Assembly: GCA_042091035.1 (NCBI GenBank)
Contig: JBELIG010000020.1
Location: forward strand, 1-26,353
DNA: 26,353 nucleotides
Source of the DNA: AM-2324 sp042091035
Lineage (GTDB): Bacteria > Bacteroidota > Bacteroidia > Chitinophagales > Saprospiraceae
Reading direction: 5' to 3'
The notes under the pieces: generated by a model
Database searches by the model: none
Seen by the model: only the letters and a program-made list of their open reading frames with translations
What the model was told of the DNA's origin: nothing
Position numbers and translations under genes: made by a program
Shown: one piece after another, positions 7,776-16,094 of the stretch
How positions within the stretch are numbered: position 1 is the first letter of the stretch
Layout: each line of letters opens with the position of its first letter

Positions 7776-9014
7776 CTAGAAATCGTCGATAGATCTACCT
7801 AGGAATGTAAGTGCACAACGGAAACCAACATATGATTTAGTCGTATCTTCATATTCCCAGTGACGTGTACCTGTCTGTAGGAAGAACATTACATCTTTCC
7901 AAGATCCACCACGGATTACCTTTCTTTTATATGCAATTGGATCGTCATCTTTAGAATCGTAACGAATATCCGGATTCAGATCATGAAGGTGTGCGTAAGC
8001 TCCTGCTTCATAAGAAGACATTGTCCACTCAGCAACATTACCTGCCATGTTGAATAGACCGTAGTCATTCGGGAAGTAAGCATCTGCTTTCACAGTATAC
8101 AAACCACCATCCTCTGGATAGTTACCACGACCAGGCTTGAAGTTTGCAAGCAAACATCCTTTAGCATTTCTGATGTAGTAAGCTCCCCAAGGGAAAGGTG
8201 CTAAGTCATGACCACCTCTTGAAGCATATTCCCACTCATGCTCAAATGGTAAACGGAAATCCTCCGTATTCACACCTTCGGCAGCATAAGAGTTCCATAA
8301 TTTTGTTCTCCAGAAACAAAAAGCATTAGCCATAGACCAGTTTACACCAACTACAGGGTAGTTGTCAAATGCTGGGTGCCAAAAATAGTTACGAGTCATT
8401 GGCTCATTATAAGAGTAAGAGAAGTCACGTATCCAAACCATAGTATCTGGATAAACATTTACCTCTTCTTCAATAATGAAATTCCTTCTTGGAGATTTGC
8501 CTTTATCATGAGCAGCTTTTTTCCAATCGAACCATTGGTATTCATATTCTAGCTTACTCACATCAAGTTCTTTCTTACCTGCAAACTTATTGTTGCCTGT
8601 ATAGAACATTTCTTCTAATTCTTCTGATTCCCAATCGATATCAGCATACCAATCGATATAGGTCTCACTTCCATCTTCTGACTCATACGTATTATCTAAA
8701 ATACTGTGAGCGATAGAGTCCTTAACCCAATACACAAACTGACGGTACTCGTTGTTTGTGATTTCAGTTTCATCCATGTAGAAACCTTGGATTGAAATTG
8801 ATTTAGGTCTTTGAACAAATGTGTTTGAGATGTCCTGGTCACTGTTTCCGATATGTAATGTTCCAGATGGGATATAAACCATTCCGTATGGGTTTATTCC
8901 ATTCCATGCTGGACGATCAATTACACCTAATAATTGACCATTTTCGCGAGATCCGCAAGACATTACTAGTATAAGTAACGTAAATGCGAAAGATGTCTTT
9001 AATAAATTCTTCAT
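7776..9014 (-). CDS. gldK: GldK/PorK, type IX secretion ring lipoprotein
   Basis: A 412-residue lipoprotein. The signal peptide ends LVMSC, making Cys20 the lipidated residue. The rest is a formylglycine-generating-enzyme-like (FGE-sulfatase) fold, seen from MVYIPSGTLHIGNSD near residue 45 through the DETEITNNEYRQF block, GVNWSMANAFCFWR, RLPFEHEWEYASRGG, NMAGNVAEW and the closing RGGSW and GFRCAL blocks. In this family the fold is structural: GldK anchors the GldK/GldN ring to the outer membrane, so an enzyme annotation would mislead. An insertion rich in Glu, Tyr and Trp (about residues 105-190) separates the first two conserved blocks. ATG start at 9014, about 33 bases after the predicted transcription start. 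Confidence 0.95.
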   Translation of the reverse strand: MKNLLKTSFAFTLLILVMSCGSRENGQLLGVIDRPAWNGINPYGMVYIPSGTLHIGNSDQDISNTFVQRPKSISIQGFYMDETEITNNEYRQFVYWVKDSIAHSILDNTYESEDGSETYIDWYADIDWESEELEEMFYTGNNKFAGKKELDVSKLEYEYQWFDWKKAAHDKGKSPRRNFIIEEEVNVYPDTMVWIRDFSYSYNEPMTRNYFWHPAFDNYPVVGVNWSMANAFCFWRTKLWNSYAAEGVNTEDFRLPFEHEWEYASRGGHDLAPFPWGAYYIRNAKGCLLANFKPGRGNYPEDGGLYTVKADAYFPNDYGLFNMAGNVAEWTMSSYEAGAYAHLHDLNPDIRYDSKDDDPIAYKRKVIRGGSWKDVMFFLQTGTRHWEYEDTTKSYVGFRCALTFLGRSIDDF

Positions 9015-9305
9015 TTTACACCCGAGTTTTCCTTCATTTTGATAAGAGTCCGTAAATATAGTTCCTTAATCATTTATCACAAAATGAAATTTTTAAAATC
9101 TCGAAAATATCAGTTAAAACTTCAGATTTCAGACTAAAAAAGAATGAAAATCTAATGTTTTACAGTGATTTATAAAATTTAACAAATTGTGAAGGGCAGA
9201 TTAAGGCCCTCAGAAACCTATATATTAAATGCTATATATTAGCAATTTTAATCAGATACTAAACTAACGATTAATGCATAAAACAACAATTTATTGCTGT
9301 TAAAT
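9015..9305. other. porP-gldK intergenic region
   Basis: At 291 bases this is the largest gap in the window. It holds the predicted gldK promoter and two minor structures. One is an imperfect hairpin directly after the porP stop (9282-9301, one mismatch, 2-base centre). The other is a 10-base direct repeat, CTATATATTA, four bases apart near 9218-9241. No small gene is convincing here. Confidence 0.5.
9053..9084 (-). promoter_or_regulatory. Predicted gldK promoter, Bacteroidota sigma type
   Basis: On the minus strand TTTTG (9080-9084) is followed after exactly 19 bases by TATATTTA (9053-9060). The Bacteroidota consensus is TTTG-N19-TAnnTTTG; only the last base differs. The transcription start would fall near 9047, giving a leader of about 33 bases. 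It suggests that gldKLMN can be transcribed independently of porP. Confidence 0.6.
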
Positions 9306-10277
9306 TCAACTTTTGTAGCGTTGATTATAAATAATTGGGGGTAGCTTACCTTTCCACACCGCTTTTCCAAGGTCATATCTAATGAAGAGTTCATGCGAAC
9401 CTCCATGCACAGTTTTTAAAGCTGAGACACCTATATCATAGGCATAGTAAAGACTTACTCGCTCTCCGAAGTAATACCCAATAAATGGCACTACCGAATC
9501 TATAGATAAGCTATTATAACCTCTGAACGAGGCTCCAAATACAATATTGTCGTCAAAAGAAACTTTCACACCTGCATCTAGTTGGCTCTGCGACAAAACA
9601 GACTTTAGTAAAATACTCGGTGTTAACTCCATGCGCCTGCCCATTTCAAATGAATTAGACAAAAACAAATAATATGCTCTTCCAGAAACTACATTCAGAC
9701 CGTCCAGCACCTTGGCACCTTCTGAAATATTCAATATAGATAAGCCAGCAGTAAAATCTTTGTTCACATACATTAGGCCAAAATCTGTATTGTAATTGCT
9801 CCCCTGCATGTTTCCTGAAGAGAAAAGCGCATCTTGATGATTCGGGATACTACCTTCATAAACCCCTCCAGGAGTCCTCAGCAAATTACCATCAATGGAG
9901 AAATCTTGCCAATAAGCAGTAAAACCTATCCGAATGCTTGAATTGCGATTCAAAAAATAATTGTATGCATAAGAAAGACCAACACGATTTCCTCTAGTAG
10001 AACCTAATTGTTCCTGCTCAAAAAATAAACCAAGTCCGCCAGACAAAGGCTCTGCTCCCATTTGAACATTTACATGTTGACTGACTGGCGATCCTGCCAA
10101 TCCACTCCATTGATTTCGAATACCTCCAGACAGAATTACTTGCTCTTCTAATCCAGTTGCTGCTGGATTAAACGCTGCTGGATTCAAGGCATATAGACTG
10201 TATTGTTGAGTATTTTGTCCCAACATCAAGAAAGGCAAAAGAAAAAGAAAAGCAGTGGGAAGTATAAGTCTAACCAT
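9306..10277 (-). CDS. porP: PorP/SprF family outer-membrane protein
   Basis: A 323-residue protein with a signal peptide (residues 1-20, LMLG before Gln21). The mature N-terminus has the PorP/SprF pattern of a Gln-Tyr-Ser-Leu-Tyr start followed by NPAAFNPAATG, then GIRNQWSGLAGSP, GLGLFFEQEQLGSTR and a run of alternating amphipathic strands to the end. This fits a beta-barrel of the outer membrane. Known members are required for secretion of type IX substrates such as gliding adhesins or gingipains, and some bind the C-terminal secretion signals of particular cargo. It lies directly upstream of gldK in the porPKLMN order known from other species, but 291 bases and a separate promoter lie between, so co-transcription is unproven. 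Confidence 0.9.
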   Translation of the reverse strand: MVRLILPTAFLFLLPFLMLGQNTQQYSLYALNPAAFNPAATGLEEQVILSGGIRNQWSGLAGSPVSQHVNVQMGAEPLSGGLGLFFEQEQLGSTRGNRVGLSYAYNYFLNRNSSIRIGFTAYWQDFSIDGNLLRTPGGVYEGSIPNHQDALFSSGNMQGSNYNTDFGLMYVNKDFTAGLSILNISEGAKVLDGLNVVSGRAYYLFLSNSFEMGRRMELTPSILLKSVLSQSQLDAGVKVSFDDNIVFGASFRGYNSLSIDSVVPFIGYYFGERVSLYYAYDIGVSALKTVHGGSHELFIRYDLGKAVWKGKLPPIIYNQRYKS

Positions 10278-10446
10278 GTGGTTTTTTATTTATATCTATA
10301 TATGTAATTGAAATTTAAAAACAATAATTGCCCAAATACCTCATCTTTAACAACTTAATTCCACCAATGGACTCCCAATCTAAATTAAATACGTTTTGAG
10401 GACCATCCTTTAACTACATTCAGACAATAAACGACAAATAAGCTAT

Positions 10447-11823
10447 TTAGTTTAGACTTTGCAATAAATTCCGCAAAAGCCTGTTTTTAGATGCCGCCCC
10501 ACCTTTCAAAATACTTTTAAGTTGATCTTCAAATTCAAAAACCAACCCTTTATTAAGAATTATACTAAATCCCAATTGCTGGTATGCATCGGATTTAGCA
10601 AGTATTAGGCTTTCAATATATGCTCTTTTTTCATTCGATATATAAAATTCACTCGAAATCCATCTTAAAAAAGTGTTTAAGCTGATTTGATACTTATCAA
10701 CAAAATTAGCAGCCCCACTTTTTCCATAGACACTAAATAGAGCAGCCTGCTTAGTAGCCACAAAATTAATCTCCAGTTGTTCAGACCATATATCGATCAA
10801 ATATGCTGGAATGCCGCAAGAACTGTCTACAAAAAAAACTGCTGATTTAGCTAAGGCTGGAGCATCAGTTCTTAAAGCTTGCGAATGTCTATCATACAAT
10901 ATTCTATTTTCATATCCGACATCCAATAATTGCATAGCACTTCTCAATTCCTCCCCTTCAATGATTCCACCTTTTTTTTCCACCTTCCATTGATATAATC
11001 GTTGCCTGAGGACCTCATCAATATTCAAAACCGAACAGCGCCTTGCAAAATTCAGATAGGATGCAGTTGCAAACTTTGTTCTAATCTTCTTCAATCGAGG
11101 ACCTGCAACTAATAAATCATAAGGATGAAAATTTAAGCCTCGAATATCAAGGGTTTCCAATCTTTCAAATTGAAAGACTTCCTTTGGAATGTGCAGAAGC
11201 TTTGTTTGAAAAAGATCAAGTTTCTTCAAATAGTTTGACCTTTGATCACCTATATTTAATGCTACTAGAGGATTCCTTGAGAGGTCTAAAGATTCCAAAA
11301 AAGGTTTAGCCCAAATAAGTGTTGGCAAATCCACAAAACAATTTGAGCTAAGATCAAGCCGCTTCAATAAGCGTAAAGTGGAAAAAGAATCCGGCAAATC
11401 ATTAAGCTTGTTTTTTCCGAGAAAAAGCACTCGTAACAAAACCATGCCTTCAAGAAATGAATGCTCAAGAGCCTGAATTTTATTATTCCCCAAATCTAAT
11501 TCTTGCAGTTCTGGAAACTTCTTTTCAGCACCTTGAATAGCATCAATCTTATTATTGGATAAATTCAATTTCCGAATTGATGAGATATCCCTATTGGAAA
11601 AGGAAAGCTTGGTTAACTTATTGAAAGAAAGGTCTAAATCGTGAAGTGTAGGAATATGAAACAAAGCCTCAGGAATTCTTTTCAATCGATTATTACTGAG
11701 GTCTAAGCTACGAAGATTGGGTAGCTTAAATATGGCTGCTGGAACTTGATTAATTCCCAAACCAGAAAGATCTAAGAACTTTGTATTGTCATCAAAAATC
11801 AACTTAGAATCCTGTCCTTCCAT
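10447..11823 (-). CDS. Leucine-rich repeat protein with unknown C-terminal region
   Basis: I place the start at ATG 11823 (458 residues); the longer frame from 11910 overlaps the upstream glycosyltransferase gene by 112 bases, whereas this one overlaps by 25. Residues 15-235 hold about nine or ten leucine-rich repeats of the LxxLDLSxNxLxxIP type, with LDLSNN, LNLSNN, LDLGNN and LDLSRN blocks. The last 210 residues form a mixed, mostly helical region that I do not recognise; it contains VFFVDSSCGIPAYLID and an ATKQAALFSVYGKSG stretch. No signal peptide or membrane helix is visible, so a cytoplasmic protein-binding role is likely. The overlap implies translational coupling to the GT2 gene, so the product may act on or with that enzyme. 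Function unknown. Confidence 0.8.
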   Translation of the reverse strand: MEGQDSKLIFDDNTKFLDLSGLGINQVPAAIFKLPNLRSLDLSNNRLKRIPEALFHIPTLHDLDLSFNKLTKLSFSNRDISSIRKLNLSNNKIDAIQGAEKKFPELQELDLGNNKIQALEHSFLEGMVLLRVLFLGKNKLNDLPDSFSTLRLLKRLDLSSNCFVDLPTLIWAKPFLESLDLSRNPLVALNIGDQRSNYLKKLDLFQTKLLHIPKEVFQFERLETLDIRGLNFHPYDLLVAGPRLKKIRTKFATASYLNFARRCSVLNIDEVLRQRLYQWKVEKKGGIIEGEELRSAMQLLDVGYENRILYDRHSQALRTDAPALAKSAVFFVDSSCGIPAYLIDIWSEQLEINFVATKQAALFSVYGKSGAANFVDKYQISLNTFLRWISSEFYISNEKRAYIESLILAKSDAYQQLGFSIILNKGLVFEFEDQLKSILKGGAASKNRLLRNLLQSLN

Positions 11824-12914
11824 GTGTAACGCTTTGCACGCATTGCTAATACCCCTGCCCCTACAATATAAATAATATGTAGACATTGAACCAGCAAATA
11901 CGAAGCCCACTTTATTTTTTGGCCATATTTTTTTGTCATAATGGTCAAATACATAAAATCAAGCACCGTCCTCCAAATCATAAACACTAAAAAAGCGCTA
12001 AGAAAAGAACTATCAATTAATGTTAACACAGCAAGTAAAACAATGAATACACTAAACCCAAAAGCTAGCCCGATATGATATAAGATATTTTTATTGGTAT
12101 AGGCTGATGTTTTACCTGCCCAACGAATACGCTGTTGAAAAAATCCTTTCCAACTTAATTCAGGGTTTGTAGTAACCTCTGCCTCTACCCTATCATTAAA
12201 GTCAACGCTACCTTTATGCAGCATAGAAAATTGACTAATCAACCACATATCATCGGCTGCCGACCATTTTTCACTACCCTCAAATCCACCTACCTCATAA
12301 AAAGATTTTCGCCTAAAAGCCAAATTTGCACCGTTTGCCATAGCAAAATCAAGCCCACGGTGGCCAGCGCTGGTCATACCCATTACGCCTATCATATCCA
12401 AGAATTGTAGTTCCTGCAATGGACTTCCATTAGAAGCTATTCGAACAGGACCACAGGAGGCAACTACATGTTCAGGAATTTCTCTTTCAAAGAAACTTAA
12501 CAGCCAGTTTTCTGCTGCTGTGCAATCTGCATCTGAACATATAACCCACGGCGTATCGGTCTTGTCTATTGCTAGGTTCAATGCTGCAATCTTACCCTCA
12601 GATTTCTCCGGTAAACTTAAAAAGCTGAAATTTTCTTTTAGGTTATTGACATGCTCCTCAAAGTCATCAGAAGAGTGGTCGTTAATCAAGATTACCTTGT
12701 AGCGATTCTTCGGGTAATTCTGCTTCTCAAGAGAGTGAATCCGTTCTTGAAGATTTGATGCTTCATTCCTGAATGGAATTATAACAGTTATATATGGTAA
12801 GTCGCCGACAGAGGGTCTTTCTTCTTTACTCCTATTCAATCGCACATAACTCCATATATTCCTTGCATACAAGCATGCAAGAACAAGACCTGAAAGCCAT
12901 GCGAAGGTTAGCAA
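11799..12914 (-). CDS. Membrane-anchored family 2 glycosyltransferase
   Basis: A 371-residue GT2 enzyme. A short N-terminal membrane helix (2-20) precedes a GT-A domain: PYITVIIPFRNE at 40-51, SDAD at 127-130 for nucleotide-sugar and metal binding, ADD near 220-222 in the acceptor/base position, and QQRIRW at 260-265, the QxxRW motif of processive enzymes. Three or four C-terminal helices follow (about 275-355). This layout resembles cellulose- or poly-N-acetylglucosamine-synthase-like enzymes that polymerise or add sugars at the inner membrane, but substrate is not readable. The start is TTG at 12914, four bases after the upstream gene's TAG begins (one base between); no other start is in frame nearby. 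The 3' end overlaps the LRR gene by 25 bases. Confidence 0.88.
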   Translation of the reverse strand: MLTFAWLSGLVLACLYARNIWSYVRLNRSKEERPSVGDLPYITVIIPFRNEASNLQERIHSLEKQNYPKNRYKVILINDHSSDDFEEHVNNLKENFSFLSLPEKSEGKIAALNLAIDKTDTPWVICSDADCTAAENWLLSFFEREIPEHVVASCGPVRIASNGSPLQELQFLDMIGVMGMTSAGHRGLDFAMANGANLAFRRKSFYEVGGFEGSEKWSAADDMWLISQFSMLHKGSVDFNDRVEAEVTTNPELSWKGFFQQRIRWAGKTSAYTNKNILYHIGLAFGFSVFIVLLAVLTLIDSSFLSAFLVFMIWRTVLDFMYLTIMTKKYGQKIKWASYLLVQCLHIIYIVGAGVLAMRAKRYTWKDRILS

Positions 12915-12915
12915 A

Positions 12916-13317
12916 CTATTTCTTATTTAATCTTGGAAGCTCAATTGGATCTTCAAGCTCTTCAAATTCAATATAATCACCCTCAACATCCTTTTGAGCA
13001 GCTCTTTTGCTTTTACCCATTCTGTAATTCATAAGAGATCTAGCAAATAGAAAAGCAAAAACAAATGGGAAGGCTAGTCCACACATGAGCGTGACAAATA
13101 CACCCCCTATTACATTGACTTTAAATTGCTTACCTAACCATTTAAAGAAATTGATTGGCACCTTTTTGTCCAATAGGAAAGACGCTAAGAAAAGAAAAGG
13201 CGCAATAACACTTAAAAGCTTCCACAAGCCGCTTATAATGAACCAAGTCAAGGCAGCAAAAAGAACAAATACTAAAAGACCTGTAAGTGGATTAACTTTA
13301 AAAATTCTATTTGTCAT
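12916..13317 (-). CDS. Small membrane protein of unknown function
   Basis: A 133-residue protein with two N-terminal hydrophobic segments (about 12-31 and 33-49), a central one or pair (about 68-97) and a charged tail containing GDYIEFEELEDPIELP. I do not recognise a named family. The gene is the first of three minus-strand genes and its stop is one base from the TTG start of the glycosyltransferase, so translation of the two is probably coupled. A role beside the GT2 enzyme, for example as a membrane partner, is inference only. The acidic C-terminal motif looks conserved enough to be a binding site, but that cannot be tested here. Confidence 0.7.
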   Translation of the reverse strand: MTNRIFKVNPLTGLLVFVLFAALTWFIISGLWKLLSVIAPFLFLASFLLDKKVPINFFKWLGKQFKVNVIGGVFVTLMCGLAFPFVFAFLFARSLMNYRMGKSKRAAQKDVEGDYIEFEELEDPIELPRLNKK

Positions 13318-13431
13318 TATTGTAATTTCTACGTTTGTTTAGTAAAAATACGAATTAGAAGGCTTAAAAGTTGTATGATTTAGACCAGCTTAGTCTTTAA
13401 GGGCTTTATTGAGCGTAATTAATCGATAAAG

Positions 13432-15183
13432 TTATTTTATTGCAAGAAATTGCATGTCATGCAATTTCTTAAAATAGCCATCCTCGATCGTAAGCAGTTC
13501 ATCATAATTCCCATTCTCCACAATTCGACCTTTGTCCATAACTAATACCCGATCAGCATTACGAATGGTGGAGAGTCTATGTGCTATAACGATAGAGGTT
13601 CGCTTTGCAATCAACTTTTCTATGGCGTACTGTATGATTTCTTCTGATTCTGGATCAATAGATGAAGTAGCCTCATCAAGGATAAGAATATTTGGATCAT
13701 AGACTAATGCCCTAACGAAAGAAACCAATTGCCGCTGCCCCATTGAAAGTGTTGCTCCCCGCTCTTGTACTTCATAAGAATATGCCCCTGGAAGTCGCTC
13801 AATAAACTCATGCGCACCAATCATCTTGGCTGCCTCAATGACTGTCTCTTCAGCAATTGCAGGATTTCTAAGGGTAATATTCTCAAGTATAGTCCCAGAG
13901 AATAAAAAGACATCCTGAAGTACGACTGCCATTTTTGATCGCAGCCCACTCAGTTCATATGATTTTATATCCTGACCATCGATTAGAATCTGTCCCCCAT
14001 TAATTTCATAAAACCTAGACAAAAGATTAATGATTGTAGACTTACCTGAGCCTGTACTTCCCACTATTGCAAGGGTCTGATTGGGCTCCAATTCAAAGGT
14101 CACATCATTCAGTACATAATTTTTATCGTCATAGGCAAAGTCAACCGCTTTAAATTCAACTTTTCCCTTTAAGCGATCAGTCTTAAAACTTCCATTATTT
14201 TCAATCTCTTCATCATTATCAAGAACATCGAATACGCGCTCTGCTGCAATAAGTCCCATTTGAAGTGTATTGAACTTATCTGCAAGCATTCGAATAGGTC
14301 GATATAGCATATTTAAATAGATTGGAAAAGCAACCAACATACCTGGACTTACAAGTCCCTGTAAACTACTCTTTGCACCCCACCAAACCATTAGACCTAA
14401 AGACAGCGCAGATATGATCTCCACTACCGGAAAGAAAATAGCATAATAAAATATCGAATCTAGGTTGGCCTTAGTATAGGATCGATTTATACTTTTAAAA
14501 GTTTCCATCTCTCTGCCTTCTGCGCCAAACGCTTGAACAATTCGCATGCCAGAAATCCGTTCTTGCAAAAAGGCATTCATCTCCGCAATCTTGTTTCTAA
14601 CTATTGTATACGAGGCTTTCACTTTTTCCTTGAATATGTAGGTAGCGTATACAAGGATGGGCATGGTCACCATTATTATTAATGATAAACGCCAAGAGGT
14701 AACAAACATGATTGTCAAGACCGTAAATACGGTCAATAGATCTGAAATTATAGTTATTACTCCTTGAGTGAAAATAGAGTTGATTGTCTCAATATCATTA
14801 ATCACTCGGGTTGTAGATTTCCCAATAGGAGTAGTATCGAAATACCTGAGCTTACGAGAGTTAATATGATTGAAAACTTTGATCCTCAGGTCTCTGATTA
14901 CCGACTGGCCCAGCAAGTTTATATCGTAAATAAACAGGTACTGAATAATTGAATTCAAAATAAGGACGCCCAATACTAGAATAAGAATGCGAGTCATACC
15001 TTGCAGATCATATTGAAAAATATAATCATCCACCATAACTTTGATCAAGTAGGGCCGAACTGTTGTAAGAACGGCAAGCAGAATAGCAAAACTAAATGCT
15101 ACCAAAAAGAGTGACTTATAAGGTAATGCCTCCCTCAAGACACGCTTTAATAATTTAAAGTCTATGCTGCTTTTCTTTTCCAT
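13432..15183 (-). CDS. MsbA/MdlB-like ABC exporter, fused permease and ATPase
   Basis: A 583-residue ABC exporter with six membrane helices in residues 20-300 and an ATPase domain from about 340. Motifs: Walker A GSTGSGKS at 375-382, Q-loop QDVFLF near 423, signature LSMGQ at 479-483, Walker B ILILDE at 499-504 followed by ATSSID, and H-loop His535. The signature has Met where most exporters have Gly; LSMGQRQL is familiar in MdlB/LmrA-type subunits and need not reduce activity. Members export lipids or drugs; with glycan genes on both sides, lipid-linked cargo is plausible but unproven. ATG start at 15183, about 33 bases after a predicted transcription start. The last codons contain a 27-base palindrome. 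Confidence 0.92.
   Translation of the reverse strand: MEKKSSIDFKLLKRVLREALPYKSLFLVAFSFAILLAVLTTVRPYLIKVMVDDYIFQYDLQGMTRILILVLGVLILNSIIQYLFIYDINLLGQSVIRDLRIKVFNHINSRKLRYFDTTPIGKSTTRVINDIETINSIFTQGVITIISDLLTVFTVLTIMFVTSWRLSLIIMVTMPILVYATYIFKEKVKASYTIVRNKIAEMNAFLQERISGMRIVQAFGAEGREMETFKSINRSYTKANLDSIFYYAIFFPVVEIISALSLGLMVWWGAKSSLQGLVSPGMLVAFPIYLNMLYRPIRMLADKFNTLQMGLIAAERVFDVLDNDEEIENNGSFKTDRLKGKVEFKAVDFAYDDKNYVLNDVTFELEPNQTLAIVGSTGSGKSTIINLLSRFYEINGGQILIDGQDIKSYELSGLRSKMAVVLQDVFLFSGTILENITLRNPAIAEETVIEAAKMIGAHEFIERLPGAYSYEVQERGATLSMGQRQLVSFVRALVYDPNILILDEATSSIDPESEEIIQYAIEKLIAKRTSIVIAHRLSTIRNADRVLVMDKGRIVENGNYDELLTIEDGYFKKLHDMQFLAIK
13444..13470. repeat. 27-base palindrome in the 3' end of the ABC exporter gene
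   Basis: Arms AAGAAATTGCATG (13444-13456) and CATGCAATTTCTT (13458-13470) are perfectly complementary around one central base. In RNA it forms a 12-bp stem with a 3-base loop. It ends nine bases before the stop codon triplet at 13432-13434 and encodes the protein's KKLHDMQFL tail. A terminator-like or mRNA-end role is possible, but no U-tract follows. Confidence 0.7.
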
Positions 15184-15221
15184 AAGTGTGTTTCATAACT
15201 CTGGTTCTCAGTCAGAGCCCT

Positions 15222-15252
15222 CAAAGATAAATTTATTTGATAATAATCCACA
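15222..15252 (-). promoter_or_regulatory. Predicted promoter of the MsbA/MdlB-like exporter
   Basis: On the minus strand TGTG (15249-15252) precedes, by exactly 19 bases, a perfect TATCTTTG (15222-15229). This is a close fit to the Bacteroidota TTTG-N19-TAnnTTTG pattern. The transcript would start near 15216, about 33 bases before the ATG. Confidence 0.6.
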
Positions 15253-15288
15253 TCTGTATATTTGACTATTAGAAGTTTTGTTCGTCTA

Positions 15289-15972
15289 TCATTTTGGCAC
15301 AATTAATCCTTCGTCCGCAAATGAAAAATAATGTTCGTCTGAAAGGATTAGGTGATCTAAGACTACGATATCTAAAAAATCACCTGCCTTCCTTAATTTT
15401 TCAGTCAACTTTATATCAGCTTGAGAAGGCTTTAGGTTGCCACTAGGATGATTGTGTGCAAAAATTACGGACGATGCAGAAAACTGTAGTAGTTTTAAAA
15501 AAACTAACTTTGAATCGACTACCGTACCCGACACGCCACCACTAGAAACCCTGTGGAGCCCAATCAAATGATTTGCCCTATTCATGATCATAATCCAAAA
15601 TTCTTCATGCTTCAATCCGCTGAGTCTTGATCGAATTAATCGGAATGCATCGGAGCTACTACAGATCATATCTTTTGATTCTTCCGAGCCTAATCCACGA
15701 TTAACAAGCTCAAGTGCAGCGAGTAAGCGATCCGCCTTTTCAAAAGACAATCCTAGTTCTTTAAAGTTTTCGATTGGTACATTATTTAATACCCTTATGT
15801 CACCATTACATACTTTCATAAGGTCTGAGATGAGACTAGAATGTTCCATTTCATGCTCATCCAAAATTAAAGACAGCAGTTGATCTAAACTTAATGTTCG
15901 GGGGTCCATTTTCAGCAATCTCGGAGCTTTTGTTTCGAACCATTCTAAAAATTGACTTTCTGATTTACTCAT
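15289..15972 (-). CDS. radC: RadC/JAB-domain protein
   Basis: The family-length start is ATG 15972, giving 227 residues; the frame stays open to 16068 but the extra 32 residues do not look like a RadC N-terminus. Residues 1-95 form a helix-hairpin-helix-like region, and 100-227 the JAB domain. The JAMM zinc motif is complete, HxH-x7-S-x2-D, with His173, His175, Ser183 and Asp186 in HNHPSGNLKP. The name comes from an old DNA-repair assignment in E. coli that was later disputed; a metalloprotease- or nuclease-like activity is likely from the fold, with the true role uncertain. The gene diverges from rnpA. It ends before the ABC exporter promoter and is probably transcribed alone. Confidence 0.9.
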   Translation of the reverse strand: MSKSESQFLEWFETKAPRLLKMDPRTLSLDQLLSLILDEHEMEHSSLISDLMKVCNGDIRVLNNVPIENFKELGLSFEKADRLLAALELVNRGLGSEESKDMICSSSDAFRLIRSRLSGLKHEEFWIMIMNRANHLIGLHRVSSGGVSGTVVDSKLVFLKLLQFSASSVIFAHNHPSGNLKPSQADIKLTEKLRKAGDFLDIVVLDHLILSDEHYFSFADEGLIVPK

Positions 15973-16067
15973 ACTTTTTTTTACATAAGATCTATGTAGC
16001 GACTTAAAATAATTGCGAGTATTAAGGACTCTATGAAAATTACTGCCCCATATTTGAGCGCATTCCA

Positions 16068-16075
16068 TATCTTTG
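16068..16075 (+). promoter_or_regulatory. Probable -7 element of the rnpA promoter
   Basis: TATCTTTG is a perfect match to the Bacteroidota -7 box and lies 19 bases before the rnpA start codon. No clear TTTG is found 19-21 bases further upstream; CTG is the best candidate. A short leader of about 14 bases would result. Confidence 0.4.
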
Positions 16076-16094
16076 AGCTATCAAAGTAAAAGAT

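Noticed and set aside
7776..9014. Annotation as a sulfatase-modifying (formylglycine-generating) enzyme
   Set aside because: The fold is shared, but the lipobox and the position in the gld cluster identify GldK, a structural ring lipoprotein.
9218..9241. 10-base direct repeat CTATATATTA
   Set aside because: Only two copies of very low complexity; readily explained by base composition.
9282..9301. Intrinsic terminator after porP
   Set aside because: The stem is AT-rich with a mismatch and a 2-base centre, and the T-run is only four long. Kept as a note in the intergenic entry.
10278..10446. Promoter for porP in the LRR-porP gap
   Set aside because: The best -7-like word, GGTATTTG, lacks the TA and has its nearest upstream TTG at the wrong distance. 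No convincing site seen.
11824..11910. Longer N-terminus for the LRR protein from 11910
   Set aside because: The 29 extra residues are the out-of-frame reading of the glycosyltransferase 3' end and have no LRR character.
13085..13342. Plus-strand 85-codon frame antisense to the small membrane protein
   Set aside because: Lies opposite a better-supported gene and shows no motif or start signal.
15973..16068. Longer N-terminus for RadC from 16068
   Set aside because: It exceeds the family length and runs into the rnpA promoter region; the ATG at 15972 gives a standard RadC.
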